A stretch of 64,000 nucleotides of DNA from CAXMMR01 sp965198995. GTDB lineage: Bacteria; Pseudomonadota; Alphaproteobacteria; Acetobacterales; Acetobacteraceae. Location of the stretch: assembly GCA_965198995.1 (NCBI GenBank), contig CBDAQG010000001.1, forward strand, positions 248,001-312,000. The letters run 5' to 3'. Both the position numbers and the translations under genes were made by a program. The notes beneath the pieces were generated by a model, which saw nothing but the letters and a program-made list of their open reading frames with translations, ran no database searches and had not been told where the DNA came from. Positions 16,514 through 24,282 of the stretch are shown piece after piece (the first letter of the stretch is position 1; each line of letters opens with the position of its first letter).

Positions 16514-17450
16514 CCCCGCCCTGGTCATCGCCAGCGCCTACCTTGCGGCCGACGGCTATGACGGCCCGCTCGGCGAGGCGCTGGCGCGTCGCGGGGTGCG
16601 GGTCGATGCCTGGCATGGCCGGCTCGCCCTGTCGCCCGATCCGCCGCTTGACATCCCCTGGGCGCTGGACAGCTGGACCGACCCGCGCGAGCTCGCCGCG
16701 CCGTCGATCGCCGTCGCCGCCGCGGCGCTGCGCGCCATGCAGCGAAACTGGGCGCTGCTGCCGCTGCTGCACCATCGCCGCTCCACGCTGATCGCCGAGC
16801 GATTGCCGCCGGTCGGCGCCAAGCCCCTGCTCTTCCCGCAACCCGCCCCGACGGCGAGCCTCGGCGGCTGGACGCTGCTCGCACCCGACCAAATGCTGGC
16901 AAGCCCGGCCCGCGCCTCGCCGTTCGTCAACGGCAAATGTCGCTTCGTCGAGGACCGGCTCGGCCCACCGAGCCGCGCCTATCTCAAACTGTGGGAGGCC
17001 TGCACGCTGTTCGGCGAGGCGCCACGGCCCGGGCAGAGTTGCCTTGATCTGGGTGCCGCCCCCGGCGGCTGGACCTGGGCGATCGCCCGCGAAGGCGCGG
17101 CGGTGCTGGCGGTCGACCGGGCGGCGCTCGCGCCGACGGTGGCCGCCATGCCCGGCGTGCGTCACCTGCAGGCCGACGCCTTCACGCTGCGGCCGAACGC
17201 CGTGGAGCCGGTCGACTGGCTGTTCAGTGACGTCGTCGCCTACCCGGCGCGGCTGCTGGCGCTGACCGAGGCGTGGATCGCCGCCGGACGCGCCGCGCGC
17301 ATCGTCGTCACGCTCAAGTTTCAGGGTCCAACCGACCACGTGACGGCGGAGGCGTTCGCCGCCATCGCCGGCGGCAAGCTGCGGCACTTGTTCCACAACA
17401 AGCACGAACTGACATTCTTGTGGCGCCGGCCAGCCACAGTACCAACGTAG
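16473..17450 (+). CDS. FtsJ-fold rRNA 2'-O-methyltransferase, RlmM-like
   Basis: The methyltransferase part has CLDLGAAPGGWTWAIA (SAM site) and the K-D-K-E tetrad of FtsJ enzymes: Lys in YLKLWEA, Asp in LFSDVV, Lys in TLKFQG and Glu in KHELTFL. The N-terminal 150 residues differ from FtsJ/RlmE and fit the RNA-binding part of RlmM, which methylates C2498 of 23S rRNA. The only standard in-frame start is TTG 16473, inside the DUF423 gene. Similarity begins near VIASAYLAADGYDG, so CTG 16521 just after the DUF423 stop may be the real start. Confidence 0.82.
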   Translation: MGGCCWAPPRWSADPALVIASAYLAADGYDGPLGEALARRGVRVDAWHGRLALSPDPPLDIPWALDSWTDPRELAAPSIAVAAAALRAMQRNWALLPLLHHRRSTLIAERLPPVGAKPLLFPQPAPTASLGGWTLLAPDQMLASPARASPFVNGKCRFVEDRLGPPSRAYLKLWEACTLFGEAPRPGQSCLDLGAAPGGWTWAIAREGAAVLAVDRAALAPTVAAMPGVRHLQADAFTLRPNAVEPVDWLFSDVVAYPARLLALTEAWIAAGRAARIVVTLKFQGPTDHVTAEAFAAIAGGKLRHLFHNKHELTFLWRRPATVPT

Positions 17451-17520
17451 GATCAACGACTTGCGGGAACGCCATCCGACATCCTATGGCGTTGACAGCA
17501 ATCCGCAGGGCAGGAGAACC

Positions 17521-18036
17521 ATGCCCCAACATCGCGTCGAGGCGATCGCCAACGCCTTTCTCAGGCTCGCCTGGGCTGAGGGACGGACGCTGACCAACAT
17601 GCAGCTGCAGAAGCTGCCCTACATCGCGCATGGCTGGGGCCTGGTCATCATCGGCGACGACCTGATCCGCGAGCAGCCGCAGGCCTGGCCGTACGGGCCG
17701 GTCTATCCGCAGCTCTACGAGAGCCTGCGTCGTTACGGATCCGGCCGGGTCACCGACTTCATCCACCAGGACGATGCAAGCCCCTTCCTCGACAGCGAGA
17801 CCGACCGCGGCGAGCCGGTCGAGGAGACGCTCACCAGCGAGGAGGAGAAGCTGGTCCGCAGCGTGTGGGACGCCTACAAGAACTACAGCGCGTTTCGCCT
17901 GTCGGCGCTGACCCATCAGGCCGACTCGCCCTGGACGGCGACGATGCAGGACGATCAGCCCTACGCCGAAATCGACAACGAGCTGATCCGCGCCCATTTC
18001 CAGCGCCTGGCCGAGCGGCGCCGCTCCGCTGGCTGA
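17521..18036 (+). CDS. Panacea-domain (SocA/GepA, DUF4065) protein, candidate antitoxin
   Basis: The 171-residue product contains LTNMQLQKLPYIAHGWGLVI and QAWPYGPVYPQLYESLRRYG, the two hallmark blocks of the Panacea/GepA family. Panacea proteins act as antitoxins for many unrelated toxins, including membrane-acting ones, and SocA is an adaptor in Caulobacter. ATG 17521 is preceded by GGGCAGGAG. The next gene in the same direction encodes a small membrane protein and may overlap this stop codon, which is the usual two-gene layout of such systems. Confidence 0.85.
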   Translation: MPQHRVEAIANAFLRLAWAEGRTLTNMQLQKLPYIAHGWGLVIIGDDLIREQPQAWPYGPVYPQLYESLRRYGSGRVTDFIHQDDASPFLDSETDRGEPVEETLTSEEEKLVRSVWDAYKNYSAFRLSALTHQADSPWTATMQDDQPYAEIDNELIRAHFQRLAERRRSAG

Positions 18037-18100
18037 GCTACCCGACCCACCGAGTTACCGCGACGACTTCGCGCTGATCGGCGAGGTTACGCCGCGCCTG

Positions 18101-18505
18101 GTGCCACGCGACGCCATCGCCGGGAGCCCGCGCGAGGCCGAGCTCGCCGGGTTGGAGGTCGCCAAGCTCGACCAGGGCAAGGTCGAGCACGACACCGAGC
18201 GCAACCGGCTGGAGATCGACAAGCTCAAGGCCGAAGTCAGCGATTTGCGCCAGGACACCCGGCTGCGCGGACGCTTCAGCAACCAGATCCTGGTCTACCT
18301 CTACGCCTTTTCATTGTTCTGCGGCGCCTGCATCCTGCTGCAGGGCTTTCATCCCTATGGCTTCAAGCTCGACACGCCAGTGTTGGTGACGCTGGTGGGC
18401 GGGACCGCAGCCAGCGCCTTCGGCCTGGTCTCGGTGGTGCTTAGCGGCCTGTTCAACGTCGCCAAGAAGGCAACCATCAGCGAGGCCAAGGACCCGAAAG
18501 GGTGA
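18101..18505 (+). CDS. Coiled-coil two-helix membrane protein, candidate Panacea-linked toxin
   Basis: GTG 18101 gives 134 residues. Residues 10-60 are a charged heptad-like helix (LDQGKVEHDTERNRLEIDKL). Two membrane helices follow near 65-84 (ILVYLYAFSLFCGACILL) and 92-118 (LVTLVGGTAASAFGLVSVV). The frame stays open and protein-like back to CTG 18029 (AELPDPPSYRDDFALIGEV), which overlaps the Panacea stop, so a longer, coupled form is plausible. I know no family for it. Linkage to an upstream Panacea gene is the only functional clue. Confidence 0.65.
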   Translation: MPRDAIAGSPREAELAGLEVAKLDQGKVEHDTERNRLEIDKLKAEVSDLRQDTRLRGRFSNQILVYLYAFSLFCGACILLQGFHPYGFKLDTPVLVTLVGGTAASAFGLVSVVLSGLFNVAKKATISEAKDPKG

Positions 18506-18506
18506 G

Positions 18507-18650
18507 ATGGCCAGAGGCCCTGCCTCTGGACTCCGCTGGGGCCTGAGGCCCCAGGCCCCCGTCACCCAACTCGACGACTACCGCCGAGCCATGACATGGA
18601 TTTTAAAAGCTTCGCCTTTGATAGTGTCGAGGGGTAAAGCCCCTCGCCTT
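18507..18650. repeat. Type B intergenic hairpin repeat (two parts)
   Basis: CAGAGGC-CCT-GCCTCTG is followed by GGGGCCT-GA-GGCCCC at 18511-18560, and by CGAGGGG-TAAAG-CCCCTCG at 18628-18646. The element fills the gap between two convergent genes. Same family as 1903, 22004, 30880, 34751 and 48474. Confidence 0.7.
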
Positions 18651-18651
18651 C

Positions 18652-18852
18652 CTACTCTGTCGGGTTATGATCGTGCTTCGCCGCATCCTCGTCGCCGCCT
18701 GACGGCGTGCCGGCGGTTTCCGAGCTTTGGCGATGCGAGTGCGGCAAAGCGTTGGCATCCGCCTCGGTCGCCTCCTTGGGAATGCCGTTATGCACCCCCT
18801 CTCCAGGACGGTTGGTCGCCGAGTCCGCCGTGGTGTCGATCTTGTCGCTCAT
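18652..18852 (-). CDS. Small, probably disordered hydrophilic protein
   Basis: The product has 66 residues and is almost free of hydrophobic residues, with many Asp, Glu, His, Asn, Ser and Thr and three His near the C-terminus. AAGGAG five bases before the ATG supports expression. Composition suggests an intrinsically disordered, hydrophilin-like peptide. No family is recognised. The 3' end abuts a hairpin repeat that may act as terminator. Confidence 0.6.
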   Translation of the reverse strand: MSDKIDTTADSATNRPGEGVHNGIPKEATEADANALPHSHRQSSETAGTPSGGDEDAAKHDHNPTE

Positions 18853-18897
18853 GTTGGCTCCTTGGGCGGCTAACCCCGGTTTGTCTGGCGAGTTGCG

Positions 18898-20028
18898 TCA
18901 CGCAAGCGCGCTGAGCACCGCGTCAGCCACATGCGAGGCGGCCTCCAGGCCAAGGTCGGGATGGATCGGCAGCGCCAGGATGCGCGTCGCGATGTCTTCG
19001 GAGACCGGGAGCTCCTGGCCGCGCGCATGGTCTCGGTAGGCAGGCTGATGGTGCAGCGGCCGCGGGTAGTAGATCGCCGTCGGCACTCCGGCCTCGCGCA
19101 AGCTGGCCTGCAGGCGGTCGCGCGTCGGCTGGTCGGGCAGCAGCACGGCATAGACCGCCCAGGCGCTGGTGCCGCCGGCGACCCGCATCGGCACCTGCAA
19201 CGCGCCGGCAAGCCGCTCGTCGTAGAGCCGCGCGATCGCCTCGCGTCGTGCCAGCTCGTCCTCGAACACGTCGAGCTTGGCCAGCAGCACCGCCGCCTGC
19301 AGCGTGTCCAGACGGCCGTTCACGCCGGTGCGCAGCACGTCGTAGCGCTCCGTCCCCTCGCCGTGGCTGCGCAGCGAGCGATACAGCGCCGCCCGCTCAG
19401 CGCTGTCGGTGAGCAGCGCCCCGCCATCGCCATAGCCGCCGAGCGGCTTGCTGGGAAAGAAGCTGATCGCCGTCGCGTCGGCCTCGCGACCCAGGCGGCG
19501 CCCGTCCAGCGAGGCGCCGAAGCTCTGCGCGCAATCGTCCAGCAAATAGAGTTTTTCGCGCGCTGCGACCTCGCGCAGGGCGGGCCAAGGCGCCGGGTGG
19601 CCGAACAGGTCGACCCCGACGATCGCGCTGGCACGCAGCAGGCCACGCTCCCGCACGTCGGCGATCGCCCGCTCGAGGCTCGCGACGTCGATCTGGAACG
19701 TCGCCGGGTCGATGTCGACGAACACCGGGCTCGCGCCCAGCAACAGCGGCACCTCGGCGGTCGCCGTGTAGGTAAAGGCCGGCAGGAACACGGCGTGGCC
19801 GCGGCCAATGCCCTCGGCCATCATCGCGATCTGCAGCGCGTCCGTCCCCGAGCTGACGGCCACGCAATGCGCAGCACCACACCAGCCGGCGAGCCGCGCC
19901 TCGAGTTCGCCAACCTCCGGTCCAAGCACGAACTGGCAATGCGCCAGCACCGCCTCGAGCCGCCGGCGCAGCCCCTCGCCGAGCCGCACCTGCTGGGCCT
20001 GCAGGTCGAGAAACCGTATGGGGCTCAT
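18898..20028 (-). CDS. DegT/DnrJ/EryC1-family sugar aminotransferase
   Basis: The product has 376 residues. It transfers an amino group from glutamate to a nucleotide keto-sugar using PLP. Recognisable blocks are CVAVSSGTDALQIAMMA, FLPAFTYTATAEVPLLLGA, LLDDCAQSFGASLDG and SFFPSKPLGGYGDGGA, whose Lys should bind PLP, plus LRSHGEG and GVNGRLDTLQAAVL. The 5' end overlaps the dehydratase stop by four bases, so the two act in sequence: the dehydratase makes the 4-keto-6-deoxy sugar and this enzyme aminates it. The substrate is probably a UDP-GlcNAc derivative. Confidence 0.92.
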   Translation of the reverse strand: MSPIRFLDLQAQQVRLGEGLRRRLEAVLAHCQFVLGPEVGELEARLAGWCGAAHCVAVSSGTDALQIAMMAEGIGRGHAVFLPAFTYTATAEVPLLLGASPVFVDIDPATFQIDVASLERAIADVRERGLLRASAIVGVDLFGHPAPWPALREVAAREKLYLLDDCAQSFGASLDGRRLGREADATAISFFPSKPLGGYGDGGALLTDSAERAALYRSLRSHGEGTERYDVLRTGVNGRLDTLQAAVLLAKLDVFEDELARREAIARLYDERLAGALQVPMRVAGGTSAWAVYAVLLPDQPTRDRLQASLREAGVPTAIYYPRPLHHQPAYRDHARGQELPVSEDIATRILALPIHPDLGLEAASHVADAVLSALA

Positions 20029-21977
20029 CCGTTCACCACCCTGTCGCGCGCCGCCGTGTCACAGGACGCCTCGGCCGCCTGAGCCTGGCCGTATTCGGGC
20101 ACCAGCCGGCCCACCAGCGCGAGTGCGGCGTCGAGCTCGCCGGCCCGGCAGGCGGCCTCCATGTCGCTGAGCGCGCTGCGGATCGCCGCCGGATCAACCG
20201 TCCGCGGCACCGCCATCAGCAGCCCCGGCGAGCCGGTCGGCACCGGCGGCTCGCGGCCGTGGAACAGCTCCTCGTAAAGCTTCTCGCCCGGCCGCAGACC
20301 GGTGTAGCGGATCGCCACGTCCTCGTCGGGCCGCAGGCCGGCAAGCCGGATCATCTGACGCGCCAGGGCGACGATCTTCACCGGCTCGCCCATGTCGAGC
20401 ACGAAGATGCCGCCGTCGGACAGACCCGGCGCCTGCGCATCGTCGGCGCTGCCGGTGCCGATCACGCTGGCCTGCAGCACCAGGCTGACCGCCTCGCGCA
20501 CCGTCATGAAGTAGCGCTCCATGTCCGGGTGAGTCACCGTCAACGGCCCGCCGCGCTCGAGCTGGCGGCGGAACAGCGGCACCACCGATCCGGTGGAGCC
20601 GAGCACGTTGCCGAACCGCACGGTGACGCAGCGCATCGGCTGCCATGGCCGGTCCGCCGGCGCCGCGCGGCGCGCCGCGATGTCGAGCGCCTGGCAGAAC
20701 ATCTCGGCCACCCGCTTACTCACCCCCATCATGCTGGTCGGGTTGACCGCCTTGTCGGTCGAGATCAGCACCATGGCGCTCGCGCCCGCCGCCGCCGCCG
20801 CATCGGCGACGTTGCGGGTGCCGACGGCGTTGGTCAGCAACCCCTCGAGCGGGTTGTCCTCGACGATCGGCACGTGCTTGAGCGCCGCGGCATGGAACAC
20901 CAGCTCCGGCCGGGCGGCGGCGAACACCGCGTTGATGCGGGTCGCGTCGCGCACGTCGGCGATCACCGCCTCGCGCCGCACCGCCGGCTCGCTTTCGCCG
21001 AGCTCAAGGTCGACCTGCCACAGCGCGAACTCGCCGCTGTCGAGCAGCACCAGCCGCGACGGCCCCAGCGCGGCGATCTGGCGCGCGAGCTCGGCGCCGA
21101 TCGAGCCGCCGGCCCCGGTCACCATCACCCGCCGCCCCGCAATGAGACGCCGCAGGCCGTCACGGTCCAGGCTGACCTGCGGCCGGTTCAGCAGCTCCTC
21201 GATCGCCACCGCCCGCAACTCGATGCGCTCGGCCGCCCGCAGCGCCGTCGGCCGCGGCGCCCGACGCACCGCAAGCCCGGCAGCGGCGGCCTGCTCGATC
21301 ACCCGGGCGAGCGCGGCACCGGCGAACTCGGGTTCGGTCAGCACCAGCGCCTCGACGCCTCGACCGTCGCGCTCCAGCCGCGCCAGCAGTTCCGGCAGGC
21401 CGTCCACCGTGCCGAGGATCGGCCGTCCCTGGATCCGCCGACCGGTCTGATAGACCGCGCGCGACACCAGCCCGACGACCGCCAGGCGCGAGGCTGGATC
21501 GGTGCCGAGCACGCGCAGAAAGGCGTCGGCGCTGTCCACCGAGCCGACCAGCAGCACCCGCTCGCCCGCACCCCCACGTCGCAGCGGCTGACGCTTCTGG
21601 TATTGCCGGTAGACCACCCGCGGGGTCGCCAGCAGCGCCATCAGCACCAGCGCGTGGATGATCGGGAAGGTCGGACTGGGCAGGCTGAAGCCGGTGGCGA
21701 TCAGCAGCAGCGCGAACAGCGCCGCGCTGGCGATGCTGCCGCCGACGACGCCGAGCAGGTCGGACAGGCCGGCGAACCGCCAGTATTGCTGCGGCAGCCG
21801 GAACGGCAAGCCAGCCAGGATCAGGGTGATGCCGCCGCCGGCGAGGAACCACAGCGGGTGCAGCAGGCCGCCAGCCGGGTCGGCGATCCAGCGGGCAAGC
21901 GGGGCTGCGGCGGCGGCCAGGGCGCCGTCCAGAGCGACGTTGACCCCGATTCGGGTGAGCGGGCGTTGCGAGGGCAT
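20025..21977 (-). CDS. Membrane UDP-GlcNAc C4/C6-dehydratase, WbpM/PglF type
   Basis: From ATG 21977 the protein has 650 residues. Residues about 1-130 contain four membrane helices. A CoA-binding-like fold follows (RVLLVGSVDSADAFLRVLGT), and the SDR catalytic domain begins near residue 280 with MVTGAGGSIGAELARQIA. The catalytic site reads STDKAVNPTSMMGVSKR: Met replaces the usual SDR Tyr, as in WbpM and PglF. GLRPGEKLYEELF is also conserved. An open frame extends 18 codons upstream, but MPSQRP fits as the start. The enzyme makes the 4-keto-6-deoxy sugar for surface glycan synthesis. Confidence 0.92.
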   Translation of the reverse strand: MPSQRPLTRIGVNVALDGALAAAAAPLARWIADPAGGLLHPLWFLAGGGITLILAGLPFRLPQQYWRFAGLSDLLGVVGGSIASAALFALLLIATGFSLPSPTFPIIHALVLMALLATPRVVYRQYQKRQPLRRGGAGERVLLVGSVDSADAFLRVLGTDPASRLAVVGLVSRAVYQTGRRIQGRPILGTVDGLPELLARLERDGRGVEALVLTEPEFAGAALARVIEQAAAAGLAVRRAPRPTALRAAERIELRAVAIEELLNRPQVSLDRDGLRRLIAGRRVMVTGAGGSIGAELARQIAALGPSRLVLLDSGEFALWQVDLELGESEPAVRREAVIADVRDATRINAVFAAARPELVFHAAALKHVPIVEDNPLEGLLTNAVGTRNVADAAAAAGASAMVLISTDKAVNPTSMMGVSKRVAEMFCQALDIAARRAAPADRPWQPMRCVTVRFGNVLGSTGSVVPLFRRQLERGGPLTVTHPDMERYFMTVREAVSLVLQASVIGTGSADDAQAPGLSDGGIFVLDMGEPVKIVALARQMIRLAGLRPDEDVAIRYTGLRPGEKLYEELFHGREPPVPTGSPGLLMAVPRTVDPAAIRSALSDMEAACRAGELDAALALVGRLVPEYGQAQAAEASCDTAARDRVVNG

Positions 21978-22003
21978 CGGCCGGAGGTATAGCGAGAAAG
22001 CCC

Positions 22004-22046
22004 AGGGGCGTCGCCCCTCCGACCCGATCAAAGGCGGACCCTTTGA
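22004..22046. repeat. Type B intergenic hairpin repeat between divergent sugar genes
   Basis: AGGGGC-GTC-GCCCCT at 22004-22018 and CAAAGG-CGGAC-CCTTTG at about 22029-22045 form two stems. The second covers the TTG start of the following gene, so the element may influence its translation. Confidence 0.55.
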
Positions 22047-23050
22047 GCGCCAAACTGCTTATGCTGCCGCTGCTGAGCCTGCTGTCCGCGCTGATCGTCC
22101 TGCGGATGATCCGTGTCGGCGTGCTGGATCACCCGGGCGCGCGGTCGTCGCATGCGCGCCCGACGCCCAAAGGCGGCGGCGTCGGCATCGTCGCGGCAAC
22201 CCTGGTCATGCTGCTGGCGGTCGGTGGCCGCGGCTTGCTGCCGCTTGGCCTCGCCGGCCTTGGCATCGCGGCGGTCTCGTGGCTCGACGACCTGCGCAAC
22301 TTCCCCTTCCTGGTAAAGCTGGCCGCCCAGTTCGCCGCCGCCCTGCTGGCCACGGCCGGCGGGCTCCTTGTCAGCGCGCCGAGCCTGCCGTTCTTCGGCA
22401 CCGTGCCGCTTGGCTGGCTAGGCTGGCCGCTGACCGTGCTGTGGCTGGTTGGCGCCACCAATGCGGTGAACTTCATGGACGGGTTGAACGGCCTGGCGGC
22501 CGGCGTTGTCGGGCTGGCCGCCCTCGTGGTGGCCTGTTACGCCGCCCGCCAGGGAGCCACGCAACCGAGCCTGTCATGCCTCGCCCTGACGGCCGGCATC
22601 GTCGGCTTCCTGCCCTTCAACTATCCGCGCGCACGCATCTTCATGGGCGACGTCGGCAGCCAATTCTGCGGCTTCATGCTGGCTGGGCTAGGATTGGCAG
22701 CAAGCCGTGCATCACCTGCTGTGCCGGTCCTGCTGGTGCCGCTGCTGCTCGCCGGACTGCTGTTCGACGTCGTCTTCACGCTGCTGCGCCGCTCCCTGGC
22801 GGGCGACCGGCTGACGGAGGCGCATCGCAGCCACCTCTACCAGGTGGCGCACCGTGCCGGCCTGGCTGCCTGGCTGATCACCCTGGTGGAATGGACTTTC
22901 GTCGGCTGCGGCCTGGCGGCGGTCACATTGCTGGCGCTGCCACAACTCGCCAGCATCATGGCCGGCATCGCTCTGATCAGCGCAACCCAGGTTACGTGGC
23001 TGGCCATCGTGCTGCGCCGGGCACGAGCCACCAGGATAGGCCGCTGGTAA
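22043..23050 (+). CDS. WecA/MraY-family glycosyl-1-phosphate transferase
   Basis: The product has 335 residues and about ten hydrophobic segments. It transfers a sugar-1-phosphate to undecaprenyl phosphate to start a surface glycan. Conserved blocks are LDHPGARSSHARPTPKGGGV, the SWLDDLRNFP acidic motif, NAVNFMDGLNGLAAG and RIFMGDVGSQFCGF, followed by the cytoplasmic EAHRSHLYQ His motif. TTG 22043 is the longest start; ATG 22061 is an alternative. It is divergent from the dehydratase and aminotransferase and likely uses the same sugar pathway. Confidence 0.92.
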   Translation: MSAKLLMLPLLSLLSALIVLRMIRVGVLDHPGARSSHARPTPKGGGVGIVAATLVMLLAVGGRGLLPLGLAGLGIAAVSWLDDLRNFPFLVKLAAQFAAALLATAGGLLVSAPSLPFFGTVPLGWLGWPLTVLWLVGATNAVNFMDGLNGLAAGVVGLAALVVACYAARQGATQPSLSCLALTAGIVGFLPFNYPRARIFMGDVGSQFCGFMLAGLGLAASRASPAVPVLLVPLLLAGLLFDVVFTLLRRSLAGDRLTEAHRSHLYQVAHRAGLAAWLITLVEWTFVGCGLAAVTLLALPQLASIMAGIALISATQVTWLAIVLRRARATRIGRW

Positions 23051-23113
23051 GGGCGGGCTGCACCCCGCGTAAGGGCGGGCTGCACCCCGCGCTCTGCCGG
23101 TGCAGCCCGTTAC
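23048..23113. repeat. 22-bp tandem duplication and hairpin between convergent genes
   Basis: TAAGGGCGGGCTGCACCCCG plus CG occurs twice in a row (23048-23069, 23070-23091). CGGGCTGCACC in the second copy pairs perfectly with GGTGCAGCCCG at 23099-23109. The first copy contains the stop codon of the transferase. The stem could serve as a two-way transcription barrier, although no T-run follows. Confidence 0.65.
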
Positions 23114-23115
23114 CT

Positions 23116-23580
23116 CTACTGCTGCAGCGTGATGTCCACGCCGCCGCCGGAGCCCGTCAGACGCGCACCCTTGGTCGCCTGGTCAAGCCGCAACTCGACG
23201 CCGTTGCCGTTCTTCAGGAACTGGCCACCCTCGCCCCGTCCCACGGTCGCCTCGCCGGTGACCGCAGCATAGGTGCCGCTGAAATCGGCCAGGTTGTGCA
23301 GCCCATAAACCCGGCCGTGCGCCTGAACCCTGGCTAACCCGACATCGGCGATGGACAGGCCCTTGACGCTGAACGGGTAGTGATGCCCGTGAAAACGCAG
23401 AACGCCACTGCCCCACTCATAGCCGATGCCAACCGCCACCGCGTGCGACGTCATCACCACCGTGCCATCGATACGACCGGGCTTCAGCGGGTCGGCAGCG
23501 CGAGAGTTGGTCGGTAGGCCGGCCGCAACCATGCCCAAGCCGCCGGCGAGCAGGAGTGCGGGTAAGCTCGAAATGCGCAT
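23116..23580 (-). CDS. Exported DUF1134/EipA-like protein
   Basis: The product has 154 residues with a signal peptide (residues 1-28, ending SRA-A). The mature part reads VGIGYEWGSGVLRFHGHHYP, SVKGLSIADVG, GRVYGLHNLADFSGTY and LKNGNGVELRL. This WGSG...Y.F.V.GL...G.VY.L..F.G.Y pattern is shared with DUF1134/EipA-like envelope proteins of Proteobacteria, though this copy is short. Function in the periplasm is unknown; EipA affects envelope integrity in Brucella. The family call is tentative. Confidence 0.6.
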   Translation of the reverse strand: MRISSLPALLLAGGLGMVAAGLPTNSRAADPLKPGRIDGTVVMTSHAVAVGIGYEWGSGVLRFHGHHYPFSVKGLSIADVGLARVQAHGRVYGLHNLADFSGTYAAVTGEATVGRGEGGQFLKNGNGVELRLDQATKGARLTGSGGGVDITLQQ

Positions 23581-23670
23581 ATCAGGTCCTTGTTATATCG
23601 AGACTATCCTGCGTGAGCGCAGGATCAACCAGTGCGTCGCAACGCAGTGCGGTATGGCTGCAAGGCGATG

Positions 23671-24192
23671 TCAGCCGGCAGCGCGCCGCGCCTCGCCGCG
23701 CTCCGACTTGCTGGTGCGACCAGTGCCGGATGCCTCGTTCATGATCGACCGGAGGTCGCGCAAAAACGCCGCTCCCTTGATCGTGCGCTGCACGAGAACG
23801 CTGCGGCGATCCTGCGGGTCGACCTTGCGACGCGCGAGGTCCAGTTCGCCCAACCGATCAAGCGCCCGGGTGATCGCCGGCTTGCTGACGTTGAGGTCGG
23901 CCGCCAGACCGCGCACGGTGTGCGACCCGTCCTGCAAGTAACAAGTGAGGAACACGCCAAGCTGCCGCGCCGAGAGGTCAGCACCGTCCCGCCGCACCAG
24001 CGAGACGATGGTGTCACGAAGAATGTCGACCATGTGGTCGTTGGCTGGAGAAGCAGGCATCTTCTTTCCTTTCGCTCCTGCGGACGGCTTTGCGGCCGCA
24101 GTCGCCACGGGGCTTGAGGCTTTCTGCCTGGTCGCAGGCCGCGCCGCGGTCGCGCGAGCTTTGCTGGCAGTGGTCTTTTGCGGAGTTTTCAT
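23671..24192 (-). CDS. MarR-family regulator with a basic Ala/Lys/Thr-rich N-terminal tail
   Basis: The product has 173 residues. Residues 1-48 are low complexity (KTTASKARATAARPATRQKA), like histone H1 or AlgP tails. Residues 52-150 are a winged helix: LSARQLGVFLTCYLQ, HTVRGLAADLNVSKPAITRAL (recognition helix) and DRRSVLVQRTIKG (wing). The basic tail may add non-specific DNA contact. It is transcribed away from the M17 peptidase gene. The target and ligand are unknown. Confidence 0.82.
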   Translation of the reverse strand: MKTPQKTTASKARATAARPATRQKASSPVATAAAKPSAGAKGKKMPASPANDHMVDILRDTIVSLVRRDGADLSARQLGVFLTCYLQDGSHTVRGLAADLNVSKPAITRALDRLGELDLARRKVDPQDRRSVLVQRTIKGAAFLRDLRSIMNEASGTGRTSKSERGEARRAAG

Positions 24193-24282
24193 CTCTGTGG
24201 TGTCGCAATCGATTTAGAGGTGTAACGCAATGAACATCGGCGGTTTGAACACTTGATGCACCAAACGCAATAAAACATGCAA

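Noticed and set aside
18507..18914. Plus-strand open frame of 135 codons
   Set aside because: It starts in a type B hairpin repeat and runs antisense to a small gene with a good ribosome site.
20259..21992. Plus-strand open frame of 577 codons opposite the WbpM/PglF-type gene
   Set aside because: Arg/His/Gln-rich shadow of a fully motif-supported dehydratase.
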